The notes below the pieces were generated by a model, which did no database searches, was not told where the DNA came from, and saw only the letters and a program-made list of their open reading frames with translations. From contig JABDIV010000082.1 in assembly GCA_013003555.1 (NCBI GenBank), positions 1 to 64,000 on the forward strand: a stretch of DNA of 64,000 nucleotides, in the 5' to 3' direction. Numbering within the stretch: position 1 is the first letter of the stretch; every line of letters starts with the position of its first letter. Below are positions 54,501-62,717 of this stretch, in pieces. This stretch comes from Flavobacteriaceae bacterium (GTDB lineage Bacteria; Bacteroidota; Bacteroidia; Flavobacteriales; Flavobacteriaceae). The translations under genes and the position numbers were made by a program.

Positions 54501-54765
54501 TATTCTCACGCGATGTTGAAGTGACACGATCAATTCCTTTCAATCCTTTAAGATTGTCTTCTATTTTCAAGACGACACCTTCTTCGATCTCCTGGGGTGA
54601 AGCACCAGGGTAAACCACAGAAATATTGATCACCTTTGAATCAACCAGAGGAAAGAAGGAACTTTTTAAGGAGAGCATCCCCATAATACCCAATAGCACG
54701 AAAGCCAGGATAAAGACATTTACGGCGACATGGTATCTTATGAAATATGAAATTATTTTTCTCAT
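51568..54765 (-). CDS. RND family efflux transporter permease
   Basis: 1065 aa, the normal RND length. There is one N-terminal helix, a large periplasmic loop (VYPGASPQEIEEGVVLKIEDNLKGL), a block of six helices with the proton-relay motif region (GMIIVIGILVDDGIVIAENIYQHYERG, in which DD are the relay acids), a second periplasmic loop and a second helix block (LLGIIALIGIMVNDGLVLI). This is an AcrB/MMPL-superfamily inner membrane pump. Substrate class (drug versus other) is not readable from sequence. It lies 9 bp after the adaptor gene. Confidence 0.94.
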   Translation of the reverse strand: MRKIISYFIRYHVAVNVFILAFVLLGIMGMLSLKSSFFPLVDSKVINISVVYPGASPQEIEEGVVLKIEDNLKGLKGIDRVTSTSRENSGTISVEIEKGENIDFMLLEVKNAVDRVPTFPTGMEPLVVAKQEPIRQTISFSLSGENVPLGTLKQIGRQIENDLRAIDGISQIDVSGYPNEEIEIAVNEVSLRAYDLTFTDISAAVRNSNILVTGGNIKTDAEEYLIRANNRQYYGKELGNIIVRADMAGRTIRLKDVAEIRDRFSETPNATYFNEKLSVNVTVTSTNNEDLMSSAEKVRNYIEDFNQKYNNIKLDVVRDLSVTLNQRTKLLMENAFAGIILVLIFLSLFLNTRLAFWVAVGLPISFLGMFMLAGQFDVTINVLSLFGMIIVIGILVDDGIVIAENIYQHYERGKTPIQAAIDGTMEVIPPVVSAIITTLLAFSTFLFLDSRIGEFFGEVSVIVILTLTVSLVEALIILPAHLAHSKALRKRKKVESKSRISQFFSKMKSINAFGEKIMFYLRDKTYVPLLNAMLKYKVLSIGIFLAILILTLGSIGGGIVRVTLFPSIASDTVTVNLGMPNGTNERVTDSIISVIEEKAYLVDEEFTAKYFQGTDKQLVRNTIRTISSSSSASLTINMLPGEERPDEINASLVANRLRELVGPVIGVERLTFGSGGNFGGSPVSVSLLSNSIDELKAAKTELKEILEANTLLKDVTDNDPAGIKEIRLELKENAYLLGLDLQSVMNQVRAGFFGVQAQRFQRGQDEIRVWVRYDRSDRTSINDLDDMRILTPAGQRIPLQDIASYEIIRGDVAINHLEGRREIQVSADLKDPSTSSTDILDEIRTIIIPELQSRYPSITASFEGQNREAERLSSSLNAVGPIILLLIYLTIAFTFRSYSQPLILLLIVPFSLTGVAWGHYIYGFPVNVLSLLGIIALIGIMVNDGLVLIGKLNTNLREGLKFEEALKMAGRSRFRAIFLTSLTTIAGLAPLLLEKSRQAQFLKPMAISISFGIAYATILTLLVLPLFLSFNNALKRNIKWLATGKKVTNEEVERAIIEQNEALEY

Positions 54766-54774
54766 GATCTTTCT

Positions 54775-55905
54775 TTAATTTCCGTTATTCTCCTTAGACT
54801 CTTGATAAACTTTAACCAGCATTCCAGGATATGCTCCTGGCAGCGGCTTAGAGAGGATCACTGATCCTTCAGGCACATCGGTTATTACTGCCATTTTATC
54901 TCCGAAGTATACGGGTTTAACAGCAATAACATCTAAAATTGAATCACGAACAATAAATATTTCGTTTCTATCGGAAACTAAATTGCGATCAATCTGAATG
55001 GACACAGGCACCTCACGTGCATTTAACTGCGCTTCCAGGTACATCCCTTCTTTAAGACGTTCGTCCTTTACTTTAACATAGGCTGAAATAGTTTGGGTGG
55101 TCTGATCAATACTCGCATTTACCCGGCTAACAGTTCCCGCAAATTTCATTGTTTTTTCGAGATTACTCAATGCAACGTTCTGTCCCGGTTGAAGAAGTCC
55201 GGAAAACGACTTACTCAAAGCCACTTCTAATTCGTACAAACTCGGGTCGATAAACGATCCCAGTTTTTGACCATTTCGTATCAAGGTACCCTCGGTTACC
55301 AGCGCTTCGGTAAGAACCCCGTCAAAGGGCGCGGCTATTCTATACTTTGCTAGTCGTTGCTCTAAATTCTTAACCGAATAATAGTTTGAGACAATGCCAC
55401 GACCGGTTAGGAAATAATTTTCTTTCTCAGAGGTCATTTCCGGCAGTTTCGGTGTTGACTTGTTCAAATCGAAGTTCGTCAGGTAAGCTTGCCATTTTGG
55501 ATATACCTCAGGAAAATCCAGCCTCAGATCGGGCATTATAGATGCGAGGGCATTATACAAGTTGCTTTTTGCCGACTGTACGGATGCATAATATTCTGAA
55601 TCGTCAATTCGAATAATGGTTTGTCCTGAACGATATGCCTGCCCGGGACGAAAAAGAACGGAACCCGGTCTAAAAACACCCTGAACTTCTGCGAATAGTT
55701 CAAGCCGGCGTACTGCGGTAAGATTACCATTGGCATTGATAACAATTGGAGTTGTCTTATTAACCACTGTATCGGTAAAGACCGTTTTTACAACCTTCTG
55801 TGGTTGGGGACGCCCTCTTTTATTGCTTTTAACAAGATTCATGGCGACCATTATCGAAAGTGCAATCAAGGCAATTCCGATAATACCGAGTATGGTTTTT
55901 CTCAT
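54775..55905 (-). CDS. RND efflux periplasmic adaptor subunit
   Basis: 376 aa membrane fusion protein. N-terminal helix ILGIIGIALIALSIMVAMNLV, lipoyl/hairpin segments (GNLTAVRRLELFAEVQGVF, RIAAPFDGVLTEALVTEGTLIRNGQ) and a beta-barrel region (VNASIDQTTQTISAYVKV). It links the RND pump to TolC. First gene of the efflux operon adaptor-pump-TolC. No dedicated regulator gene is adjacent. Confidence 0.92.
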   Translation of the reverse strand: MRKTILGIIGIALIALSIMVAMNLVKSNKRGRPQPQKVVKTVFTDTVVNKTTPIVINANGNLTAVRRLELFAEVQGVFRPGSVLFRPGQAYRSGQTIIRIDDSEYYASVQSAKSNLYNALASIMPDLRLDFPEVYPKWQAYLTNFDLNKSTPKLPEMTSEKENYFLTGRGIVSNYYSVKNLEQRLAKYRIAAPFDGVLTEALVTEGTLIRNGQKLGSFIDPSLYELEVALSKSFSGLLQPGQNVALSNLEKTMKFAGTVSRVNASIDQTTQTISAYVKVKDERLKEGMYLEAQLNAREVPVSIQIDRNLVSDRNEIFIVRDSILDVIAVKPVYFGDKMAVITDVPEGSVILSKPLPGAYPGMLVKVYQESKENNGN

Positions 55906-55982
55906 AAGTTACTGCAGTTGATGATTATGGCGGCTAAATTATCAATTTGAATCTCTTTTGCGGTTAAAAAAAACTTAATCTT

Positions 55983-57896
55983 TTAGCCGGTCAATTCTTC
56001 AAGTTTTTCATGCGTCAATTCCCATTCGGCGAGTTTCGATTCCAATTGATTTTTTTTCGTTTGATAATTATTAAAAAATTCGGGGATGGCGACTGTTTGG
56101 TCATAATTGGTGTCGAGTTCAACATCCATGATCTTTATGTCCTTCTCCAATTGGGCGATCTGGGATTCGATCTTGCTGATTTTGTTTTTTAGGGATTTGA
56201 CACGTTTCTGCTCCTCATACGCCAATTTATTATCCGACTTGTCATGTTTCGAAACCGTTTTGCTACGCAATTCTGCTTCTCTCAGATTGTTAAGGTTTCG
56301 TTGTTCCAGATAATAATCGATATCGCCCAGATACTCCTTAATCTTCCGATCCTTAAACTCATACACCTTCTTTGCCAAATCCTGAAGAAATTCACGGTCA
56401 TGCGATACCAGTATCAATGTGCCTTCGAACCGTTTTAATGCCTGCTTAAGAACCTCTTTTGACTGCATATCAAGGTGATTGGTCGGCTCATCCATTATTA
56501 TCACATTTAATGGCTGAAGCAACATCTTGGCAAGCGCCAGGCGATTTCGTTCTCCCCCTGAAAGTACACGCGTATACTTTTCAACTTCATCTCCCTGAAA
56601 CAAAAATGCACCCAATATATCCCTTACTTTATGACGATTGGTCTCATTGGCAGCATCGATCATTGTATCAAGTACTGTTTTTGAAGGATCGAGGTATTCC
56701 GCCTGATCCTGAGCAAAAAACCCAATTTGAACATTATGCCCTTGTTTAACATGACCCTTACAGGCTATTTCACCCACCATGATCTTGGCGAGCGTGGTTT
56801 TCCCCTGGCCATTCTGACCAACAAAGGCGATTTTAGATCCTCTCTCTACCATTAGATCGACATGGTTTAAGACTTGAAGATCACCGTAGTTTTTTGAAAC
56901 ATCTTCCAATTCAAGCACCACTTTACCAGGCCTTTGAGAAAGTGGAAATGAAACATTCATAACTCTCGAATCCACCTCGTCAACTTCGATGCGTTCCATC
57001 TTATCCAGTTTCTTTATGAGTGACTGAGCCATAGCCGCTTTAGTGGCTTTTGCCCTGAATTTTTCGATGAGCTTCTCGGTATGTTCAATTTGTTTTTGCT
57101 GGTTTTTCTGAGTTGCCAGCTGCTGTTCACGCAACTCTTCTCTCAGCAGCATATACTGGCTGTAGGGTTTGTTATAGTCGTATATCCGACCACGAACTAT
57201 CTCAATTGTACGATTGGTTATGTTATCAAGGAACATTTTATCATGGGATACAATCACCACAGCACCCGGGTAGGATTTGAGAAATTGCTCCAACCAAATA
57301 ATCGATTCGATATCGAGATGATTGGTCGGTTCATCTAGCAGTAAAATGTCGTTTTGTTGCAGCAACAGTTTGGCGAGTTCGATTCGCATGCGCCAGCCAC
57401 CGGAAAGGGTATCGGTTTGCTGATCGAATTGTTCGCGTTTAAATCCCAGACCAATCAGGATTTTTTCAGTATCACCTTTATAATTGTAGCCACCATGAAT
57501 CTCATACTCGTGCTGTTTTTCGTTCAGTGAGATCATGAGTTCTTTATAGTTTACCGATTCATAGTCGGTACGCTCAGCTAACTGTTTACCAATCTGTTCC
57601 AGTTCGATTTCAAGGTTGATTAATTCATCGAATGCCTTATATGTCTCTTCCAGAATCGTATTCCCATGGGAGAAATCGAAATCTTGTTTAAGCAACCCGA
57701 TCTTCAGGGCTTTTTCCATCACAATCTGTCCGCTATCATATTCAATTTCGGAAGCTATAATCTTTAGTAACGTTGATTTCCCGGCGCCGTTTTTACCGAT
57801 GAGTCCAACCTTATCGCCTGGCTTCAACCTGAAGGTCACTTCCTGAAAAAGGAATTCTCCCTGAAATGAAATCGACAACTTATGAATATTAAGCAT
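55983..57896 (-). CDS. ABC-F family ATPase (Uup/EttA-like)
   Basis: 637 aa with two ABC domains and no membrane segments. First: Walker A GLIGKNGAGKST, signature LSGGWRMRIELAKLL, Walker B LLLDEPTNHLD. Second: Walker A FVGQNGQGKTT, signature LSGGERNRLALAKML, Walker B VIIMDEPTNHLD. A linker between them and a C-terminal coiled coil (SLKNKISKIESQIAQLEKDIKIMD) place it near the Uup/YheS-type ABC-F group, which act on ribosomes or DNA rather than transport. It diverges from DUF983. Confidence 0.93.
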   Translation of the reverse strand: MLNIHKLSISFQGEFLFQEVTFRLKPGDKVGLIGKNGAGKSTLLKIIASEIEYDSGQIVMEKALKIGLLKQDFDFSHGNTILEETYKAFDELINLEIELEQIGKQLAERTDYESVNYKELMISLNEKQHEYEIHGGYNYKGDTEKILIGLGFKREQFDQQTDTLSGGWRMRIELAKLLLQQNDILLLDEPTNHLDIESIIWLEQFLKSYPGAVVIVSHDKMFLDNITNRTIEIVRGRIYDYNKPYSQYMLLREELREQQLATQKNQQKQIEHTEKLIEKFRAKATKAAMAQSLIKKLDKMERIEVDEVDSRVMNVSFPLSQRPGKVVLELEDVSKNYGDLQVLNHVDLMVERGSKIAFVGQNGQGKTTLAKIMVGEIACKGHVKQGHNVQIGFFAQDQAEYLDPSKTVLDTMIDAANETNRHKVRDILGAFLFQGDEVEKYTRVLSGGERNRLALAKMLLQPLNVIIMDEPTNHLDMQSKEVLKQALKRFEGTLILVSHDREFLQDLAKKVYEFKDRKIKEYLGDIDYYLEQRNLNNLREAELRSKTVSKHDKSDNKLAYEEQKRVKSLKNKISKIESQIAQLEKDIKIMDVELDTNYDQTVAIPEFFNNYQTKKNQLESKLAEWELTHEKLEELTG

Positions 57897-57934
57897 TTGT
57901 GATTTTTGTTACGCAGAACCTCATGAGAAACTCC

Positions 57935-57942
57935 TAAATTTG
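57935..57942 (+). promoter_or_regulatory. -7 box of the DUF983 gene promoter
   Basis: TAAATTTG matches TAnnTTTG and lies 34 bp before the DUF983 start. Confidence 0.45.
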
Positions 57943-57956
57943 CCCTTCGATCTGAA

Positions 57957-57964
57957 CAAAAATA
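57957..57964 (-). promoter_or_regulatory. -7 box of the ABC-F gene promoter
   Basis: TATTTTTG on the minus strand matches TAnnTTTG. It faces the ABC-F gene and lies only about 15 bp from the oppositely oriented box for DUF983, so the two promoters overlap. Confidence 0.45.
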
Positions 57965-57976
57965 GTATAATTAAAG

Positions 57977-58366
57977 ATGTTTAAAAAAGGAAATAAACTC
58001 TATAGCATATTCACAGGCAGTTGTCCGAAATGTCATCAGGAAAGCATGTATGTTAATAAGAATGCCTTTGTTCTGAGTGAAACCCTTAAAATGCATGAAC
58101 GATGTTCACATTGTAACACCAAATATAAAATGGAACCTTCATTCTTCTACGGATCGATGTATGTGAGCTATGCGGTGGGTATTATCTTCGCTTTTATGGC
58201 CTTTTCCGTTTCCTATGGGATATTTGACAGCGGGAGGAATATCGCATTCGCCTCGATTATCTTGACGCTGATCATTTGCCTACCCATAATTTTAAGACTC
58301 TCGAGAAATATCTGGATAAATTTCTTTATGAATTACGATCGCTCGCTGGTAAAATCGAAATCTTAA
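57977..58366 (+). CDS. DUF983 family membrane protein
   Basis: 129 aa. A cysteine-rich N-terminal part resembles a zinc ribbon (FTGSCPKCHQESMYV ... ERCSHCNTKYKMEPSFFYGSMYVSYAVG), followed by two membrane helices. This is the standard DUF983 plan. Function is unknown. It overlaps the convergent FAD oxidoreductase gene by 4 bp. Confidence 0.88.
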   Translation: MFKKGNKLYSIFTGSCPKCHQESMYVNKNAFVLSETLKMHERCSHCNTKYKMEPSFFYGSMYVSYAVGIIFAFMAFSVSYGIFDSGRNIAFASIILTLIICLPIILRLSRNIWINFFMNYDRSLVKSKS

Positions 58367-59409
58367 GAAAACCGACTTATATCAATTTCTTCAGGCAATG
58401 GAGTTTCGTTTTCGAGGTGATCAAATAGAATCCCTGCTGCAAAAGGAGCAATAAGCACTCCACGGCTTCCCAGGCCGTTTAAAACGCACAAGCCTTTGTA
58501 TTTGTTATGAGTGCCTAATATTGGTCTCCGATCGCTTACCGTTGGCCGAACACCTGCAAGGTGATCAACAATTGTATAATCGCAATTAAGAAGCTTATTC
58601 AAACGTCGACAGAGTTCATCGCGTCCTTTTTCTGATGGTACATTGGTTTTATCGTAACGGTTATATGTTGATCCGGCCAAATAAAGATCCCCTTCCAGGG
58701 GAATTAAAAAAACACTTGACTTCAGAATATAATCGATTTTTAGATCAGGGCATTGAATCTTGAGGAGTTCGCCTTTGGTTCCGTTTAATGGCAACGATTT
58801 AAAGTAGGGATTGCGTTTTAGTCCAAATCCATCACAGAACACGACGCGATGGCAACTGATCTCCATATATTTAATATTGGCACCAGCGATCTCGATCTTT
58901 TCATATTTGAACGATTTGTCAATTAATCTCCCTTCTGCTCTCAATGCTTTTCGGAATGTATTTATCAGTTTGAGCGTATCAATCCGTCCAGAATGATACA
59001 CCTCGCCCAGGCCGTGATTGCAATCAAATGCGCTTTCGTCGTATTGAATTAATTCATCGGACATATAGTGCTTTAAGACCGGATCGTCTGTAGCCTGAAA
59101 CCAATTGTTTTGTTCTTCACTTGAACGAAGAAGACGTCTAACCGGCATTTTATAATCGAATTTAACGCCGAGTCTTGATTCTAATTCATGATAATAGGGC
59201 TGGGCAATTTCTGTTTGTATATCAGCTTTCCATGCCAAAGTGAATCGCTTAAGCATTACGGGATTATAAAGTCCTCCGGCCACCATAGACGCCTGCTGTG
59301 AACAATCATCAAAAAGGACAAACGATTTGTTTGATTGCCGCAGTTTTTCGGCAAATGCTATTCCGGCGAGGCCGCATCCCACAATAATATAGTCATAATG
59401 CATGGCCAT
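58363..59409 (-). CDS. FAD-dependent oxidoreductase (DAO family)
   Basis: 348 aa. Dinucleotide-binding start YIIVGCGLAGIAFAEKLRQ, a middle region with GGLYNPVMLKRF, and the C-terminal LNGLGSRGVLIAPFAAGILFDHL typical of D-amino-acid-oxidase-fold flavoenzymes. It oxidises an amine or amino acid; the substrate is unknown. It follows gldN after an 82-bp gap that contains the gld terminator. I believe this gene order next to gldKLMN recurs in other Flavobacteriia, but this was not checked. Confidence 0.85.
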   Translation of the reverse strand: MAMHYDYIIVGCGLAGIAFAEKLRQSNKSFVLFDDCSQQASMVAGGLYNPVMLKRFTLAWKADIQTEIAQPYYHELESRLGVKFDYKMPVRRLLRSSEEQNNWFQATDDPVLKHYMSDELIQYDESAFDCNHGLGEVYHSGRIDTLKLINTFRKALRAEGRLIDKSFKYEKIEIAGANIKYMEISCHRVVFCDGFGLKRNPYFKSLPLNGTKGELLKIQCPDLKIDYILKSSVFLIPLEGDLYLAGSTYNRYDKTNVPSEKGRDELCRRLNKLLNCDYTIVDHLAGVRPTVSDRRPILGTHNKYKGLCVLNGLGSRGVLIAPFAAGILFDHLENETPLPEEIDISRFS

Positions 59410-59442
59410 GCGAAGATACTATTTCAGTATAAGAGCGGGCAA

Positions 59443-59477
59443 AAAAAAACGCTCACTTTATCAGTGAGCGTTTTTTT
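59443..59477 (-). terminator. Terminator of the gldKLMN operon
   Basis: AAAAAAACGCTCACT pairs perfectly with AGTGAGCGTTTTTTT (15 bp) around a 5-base loop. It has T runs on both strands, so it can also stop rightward transcripts. It lies 15 bp after the gldN stop. Confidence 0.85.
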
Positions 59478-59491
59478 GCAGTGAAACTAAA

Positions 59492-60382
59492 TTAGTAACT
59501 CCACATATCTTGTTCGAAGTCGCGAACTTTCTCTTTGACTCGATTCGATTCCAACAATTGCATCAAGGCATTATCGGAGATATATTCCATAATGGTTCTA
59601 TCTCCCTGGACATTTTCTTCTCTGAAAATATATCCATTAAAGCGTCTTGAATTCAACAGGTGGTCAAAAGTTATTGGCACAGCGCTATTTTCATTATTGA
59701 AGGCTTTTGCTTCATGAAGCACCTCTCTTGCGTCCGGGAAAAATACCCAGAATAATGGCACTAAATCAACGTTATCGCTATCGATGAAATTCACATCGGG
59801 TGCAACAGGAGCAATGCCCAATAATCTATACTTCAACTCACCATGTCGTTTATCAAAATACCAAAGGCCTTTGATGTGGTATTCAACGATGTCGGCTGCG
59901 GTGATATCACGTCGGTCAATATATTCTCCCGACAATTCTTCACCAGCATTTAATTGTTCAATACCCAATTCGGTGGTATCGACTCGAACCAGTGCAGCTT
60001 CGATATCTTTTAATGTCCGCTTTGCCGTAAAGTAGGAATCATCGTAAATATTAGCGATATCCCCGGATTTTACCGAATTCATCAAGACATCGAATAAAGA
60101 TCGTCTGTTTTTACCAATATTATTGGTGTCGATTGGATAATACATCGGAAAGTTTACACGTTCATCAAGAACGACTTTCTCCCATGTCATTCGGGAATAT
60201 AAAATATCCCTGTCATCGACATAACCATATTCTAGAGGCTTATCATTATCCAATAGTTTCTGTGCATCGGTTTTTATACCGATCTCTTCCGGGCTTTTGG
60301 CATTCAGAATATTAGCCTGACCAAAAGTTGTATTGACCATGAAGGCGCAGATAACGACTATTATAATATGTTTAAAATTCAT
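59492..60382 (-). CDS. gldN: Gliding motility/T9SS protein GldN
   Basis: 296 aa. Signal peptide (IIIVVICAFMVNTTFGQA), then NILNAKSPEEIGI. The core (VDDRDILYSRMTWEKVVLDERVNFPMYYPIDTNNIGKNRRSLFDVLM, YHIKGLWYFDKRHGELKYRLLGIAPV, PLFWVFFPDAREVLHEAKAF) is diagnostic of GldN/PorN. It is a periplasmic protein that forms the ring under the outer membrane with the GldK lipoprotein. It is last in the gldK-L-M-N operon, 45 bp after gldM. Confidence 0.96.
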   Translation of the reverse strand: MNFKHIIIVVICAFMVNTTFGQANILNAKSPEEIGIKTDAQKLLDNDKPLEYGYVDDRDILYSRMTWEKVVLDERVNFPMYYPIDTNNIGKNRRSLFDVLMNSVKSGDIANIYDDSYFTAKRTLKDIEAALVRVDTTELGIEQLNAGEELSGEYIDRRDITAADIVEYHIKGLWYFDKRHGELKYRLLGIAPVAPDVNFIDSDNVDLVPLFWVFFPDAREVLHEAKAFNNENSAVPITFDHLLNSRRFNGYIFREENVQGDRTIMEYISDNALMQLLESNRVKEKVRDFEQDMWSY

Positions 60383-60427
60383 CTTCCTTTTACTTTACGA
60401 GTTTGGGACAGTTAAATAACCATCAAA

Positions 60428-61984
60428 TTAATTTGTAAGCTCAATGATAACAGGTGAAACTTTTTTCAGCCTGTAACTTGAATTACCAGCGATCTTAGCC
60501 TGGATATCAAAAACCTGAACTGCCGCGCCTCGCTTGGCCTTCCTTAAGGCAGCTTTTGAACGGCTATTCAATTTGCTACCGCTATTATTTATTGTTGGCT
60601 GTCCCGGAACTTTAAATTTAAATCCGGATACATTCAACTTAAGATCGAAATCAAAATCATCGAGTTTAGCACCAATGGTTGAGATCTCAAGGCTATTACG
60701 TTGCATTTTAATCGCACCGTCTTCACCACGAACCGTACCGGTTGGTTTTGGAATATCTTTGATTCTGAATTTTGCAGCATCGCTTACTCGCGATCCGTCA
60801 GGCAATGTTCCGCCAACATTGATCGTAACTTCACGACCTTGAACCGTAGTAACATTCATCATGTATTTGCCAACACCTCCGGCTTTTCTCAAACCTGGTG
60901 CTCTTGCAGATACGTTGTTATCAGACACGCCAGCAAACGAGATGGTCATCGGGTTGTCAACACCACGGTAAACCACGTTCATCTTATCAGCAGAAATTGT
61001 TGCCGAATTTGGCTTAGGTACAACAGCATAAGTGCTTTTAACAGGAATTACAATTGTAGAATCACCTTCTTTAAACTGGAACTCTCCAACAATTTCACGC
61101 TCTCCTACAGATCCTGCAGGAAAATCTAAAAGCGTTTGACCGGCCTGCATAGCTTCAGCAGGTACTTCCTTGCCATTGATAATTACTTTATCAGCTGTTA
61201 GTGTTTTATCGTTCTTTCCGAGGATAATACGCCCTTTAAAGTTTTCACCACTAAAGAAAGCCGTTTTATCAGGAACAACAATCGCATCAAAATTGGTAAG
61301 TGAAGCTTCTATTTTTAACTTTCCAGCTAACATAGAAGACAAGACTTCTGATTCTGTAGTTTTAATATCTGCCTGTAATTGTGTCATTTTGGTTAAAGAC
61401 GCTACTAAAGGAAATCCTTTGTAATGATAATTTAACCATGATAATATATTTCCATCTCTGTTGGTGACATCAGCTGTTGAAAACTTTTTCTGAACATCTT
61501 TAATAATATCTTGTAGATCTGGGTTGTCTTTCAAGACGTCTGCAACGCCATCACGGAATTTAGCAATTTCATCTAAGTATTGCTGGCCTTCCGGTTTGAG
61601 TTTATCACCAATAAAAAATATTTCATCGAGGAAATTCGACTTGTCCATGATCTCATAATCTTCGGGATCATCAACAGAGGCCGTCATTCGCCCTTTGAGG
61701 TCGGCTAAATATGAGTTAAAATCGGTTGCCAATTGTGAAATGTTATCGGCTTGCGCTTTTAAAGGTCTATATTTAGCAGGTTGTTCTTCAACCTTTTCGG
61801 CTAAACCTTGCATGAAATCAGAGTTACGAACAGTTGCCGCTTCATTAGATTCCGTGAGTTTAGCATTCATTAATCCAAAAGCAGATAGGACCTCTTTTGA
61901 CATATTCAATGCAAGCATCGCAATGAAAATCAAATACATCAGGTTGATCATTTTCTGCCGAGGAGATAGTTTTCCTTGTGCCAT
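60428..61984 (-). CDS. gldM: Gliding motility/T9SS motor protein GldM
   Basis: 518 aa. A single N-terminal membrane helix (QKMINLMYLIFIAMLALNMSKEVL) is followed by four periplasmic domains. The helix packs inside the GldL ring; the periplasmic shaft reaches the GldKN ring and transmits motion driven by the proton gradient. Starts with MAQGKLSPRQKMINLMYLIF, highly typical. The gene follows gldL by 47 bp. Confidence 0.97.
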   Translation of the reverse strand: MAQGKLSPRQKMINLMYLIFIAMLALNMSKEVLSAFGLMNAKLTESNEAATVRNSDFMQGLAEKVEEQPAKYRPLKAQADNISQLATDFNSYLADLKGRMTASVDDPEDYEIMDKSNFLDEIFFIGDKLKPEGQQYLDEIAKFRDGVADVLKDNPDLQDIIKDVQKKFSTADVTNRDGNILSWLNYHYKGFPLVASLTKMTQLQADIKTTESEVLSSMLAGKLKIEASLTNFDAIVVPDKTAFFSGENFKGRIILGKNDKTLTADKVIINGKEVPAEAMQAGQTLLDFPAGSVGEREIVGEFQFKEGDSTIVIPVKSTYAVVPKPNSATISADKMNVVYRGVDNPMTISFAGVSDNNVSARAPGLRKAGGVGKYMMNVTTVQGREVTINVGGTLPDGSRVSDAAKFRIKDIPKPTGTVRGEDGAIKMQRNSLEISTIGAKLDDFDFDLKLNVSGFKFKVPGQPTINNSGSKLNSRSKAALRKAKRGAAVQVFDIQAKIAGNSSYRLKKVSPVIIELTN

Positions 61985-62031
61985 GACTAATTAAGTTTTT
62001 CGTTAGTTAAAATGGATTGAATAGAACTCAA

Positions 62032-62673
62032 TTAGTTTCGATTCATAGCTGAAAGCATACCACCATAAACACCGTTAAGTGAAGATAGGTTAGATGCCAA
62101 CGACTGCATTTGCTCTTTAAGTTTCGATGCGTTTTCGATGGCCTCTTCATTGATCGTGGCCTGACGGTTAACGCTATCTAATTGAACTTTATACAAGCTG
62201 TTTAGCGACTCCATTTGAGCTGCTGCAAGAGATAGTTCTTCACCATATTTCTTGGTAGCAGCGATTGAATCTACAGTAGGATTGAGGCTTTTGGCTGCAC
62301 CTTCGAAATTTTTGATGCTATCACCTAAGCTAGCCATTAGTTCACCATCGATCTTGGCGTCTTTTAATAAATCATCTAATTTCTTAGATAAAAGACCTTC
62401 AGCATCTTTTGGTGAATCTTCTTTACCTTTTTTCTTTCCACCCGCTAATTCAGGATAAACCAACGACCAATCTAAATCGTCGTCAACCGATTCGAAGGCT
62501 GATATCGCGAAGATAATCGCTTCGGTCACCAGACCTATCGTCAACATTACGTTTCCGGTTAATGGTCCTAATTCGAAATGGATAATTTTAAATAGCGCAC
62601 CAATAATCACAATTGATGCTCCAAGTCCATAAGCCATATTCATGAACTTCTTTTCTGCTCTTGATTGTGCCAT
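62032..62673 (-). CDS. gldL: Gliding motility/T9SS motor protein GldL
   Basis: 213 aa. Two N-terminal membrane helices (FMNMAYGLGASIVIIGALFKIIHFE and TGNVMLTIGLVTEAIIFAISAFE) and a cytoplasmic tail with helices (LASLGDSIKNFEGAAKSLN). The Glu in the second helix is the conserved acidic residue proposed to act in proton flow. It forms a pentamer around two GldM helices. The gap to gldK is 44 bp. Confidence 0.96.
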   Translation of the reverse strand: MAQSRAEKKFMNMAYGLGASIVIIGALFKIIHFELGPLTGNVMLTIGLVTEAIIFAISAFESVDDDLDWSLVYPELAGGKKKGKEDSPKDAEGLLSKKLDDLLKDAKIDGELMASLGDSIKNFEGAAKSLNPTVDSIAATKKYGEELSLAAAQMESLNSLYKVQLDSVNRQATINEEAIENASKLKEQMQSLASNLSSLNGVYGGMLSAMNRN

Positions 62674-62717
62674 AATAATTGTTTTAAGTTAAGTTAAATT
62701 GTATATTCAGTTTTCTG

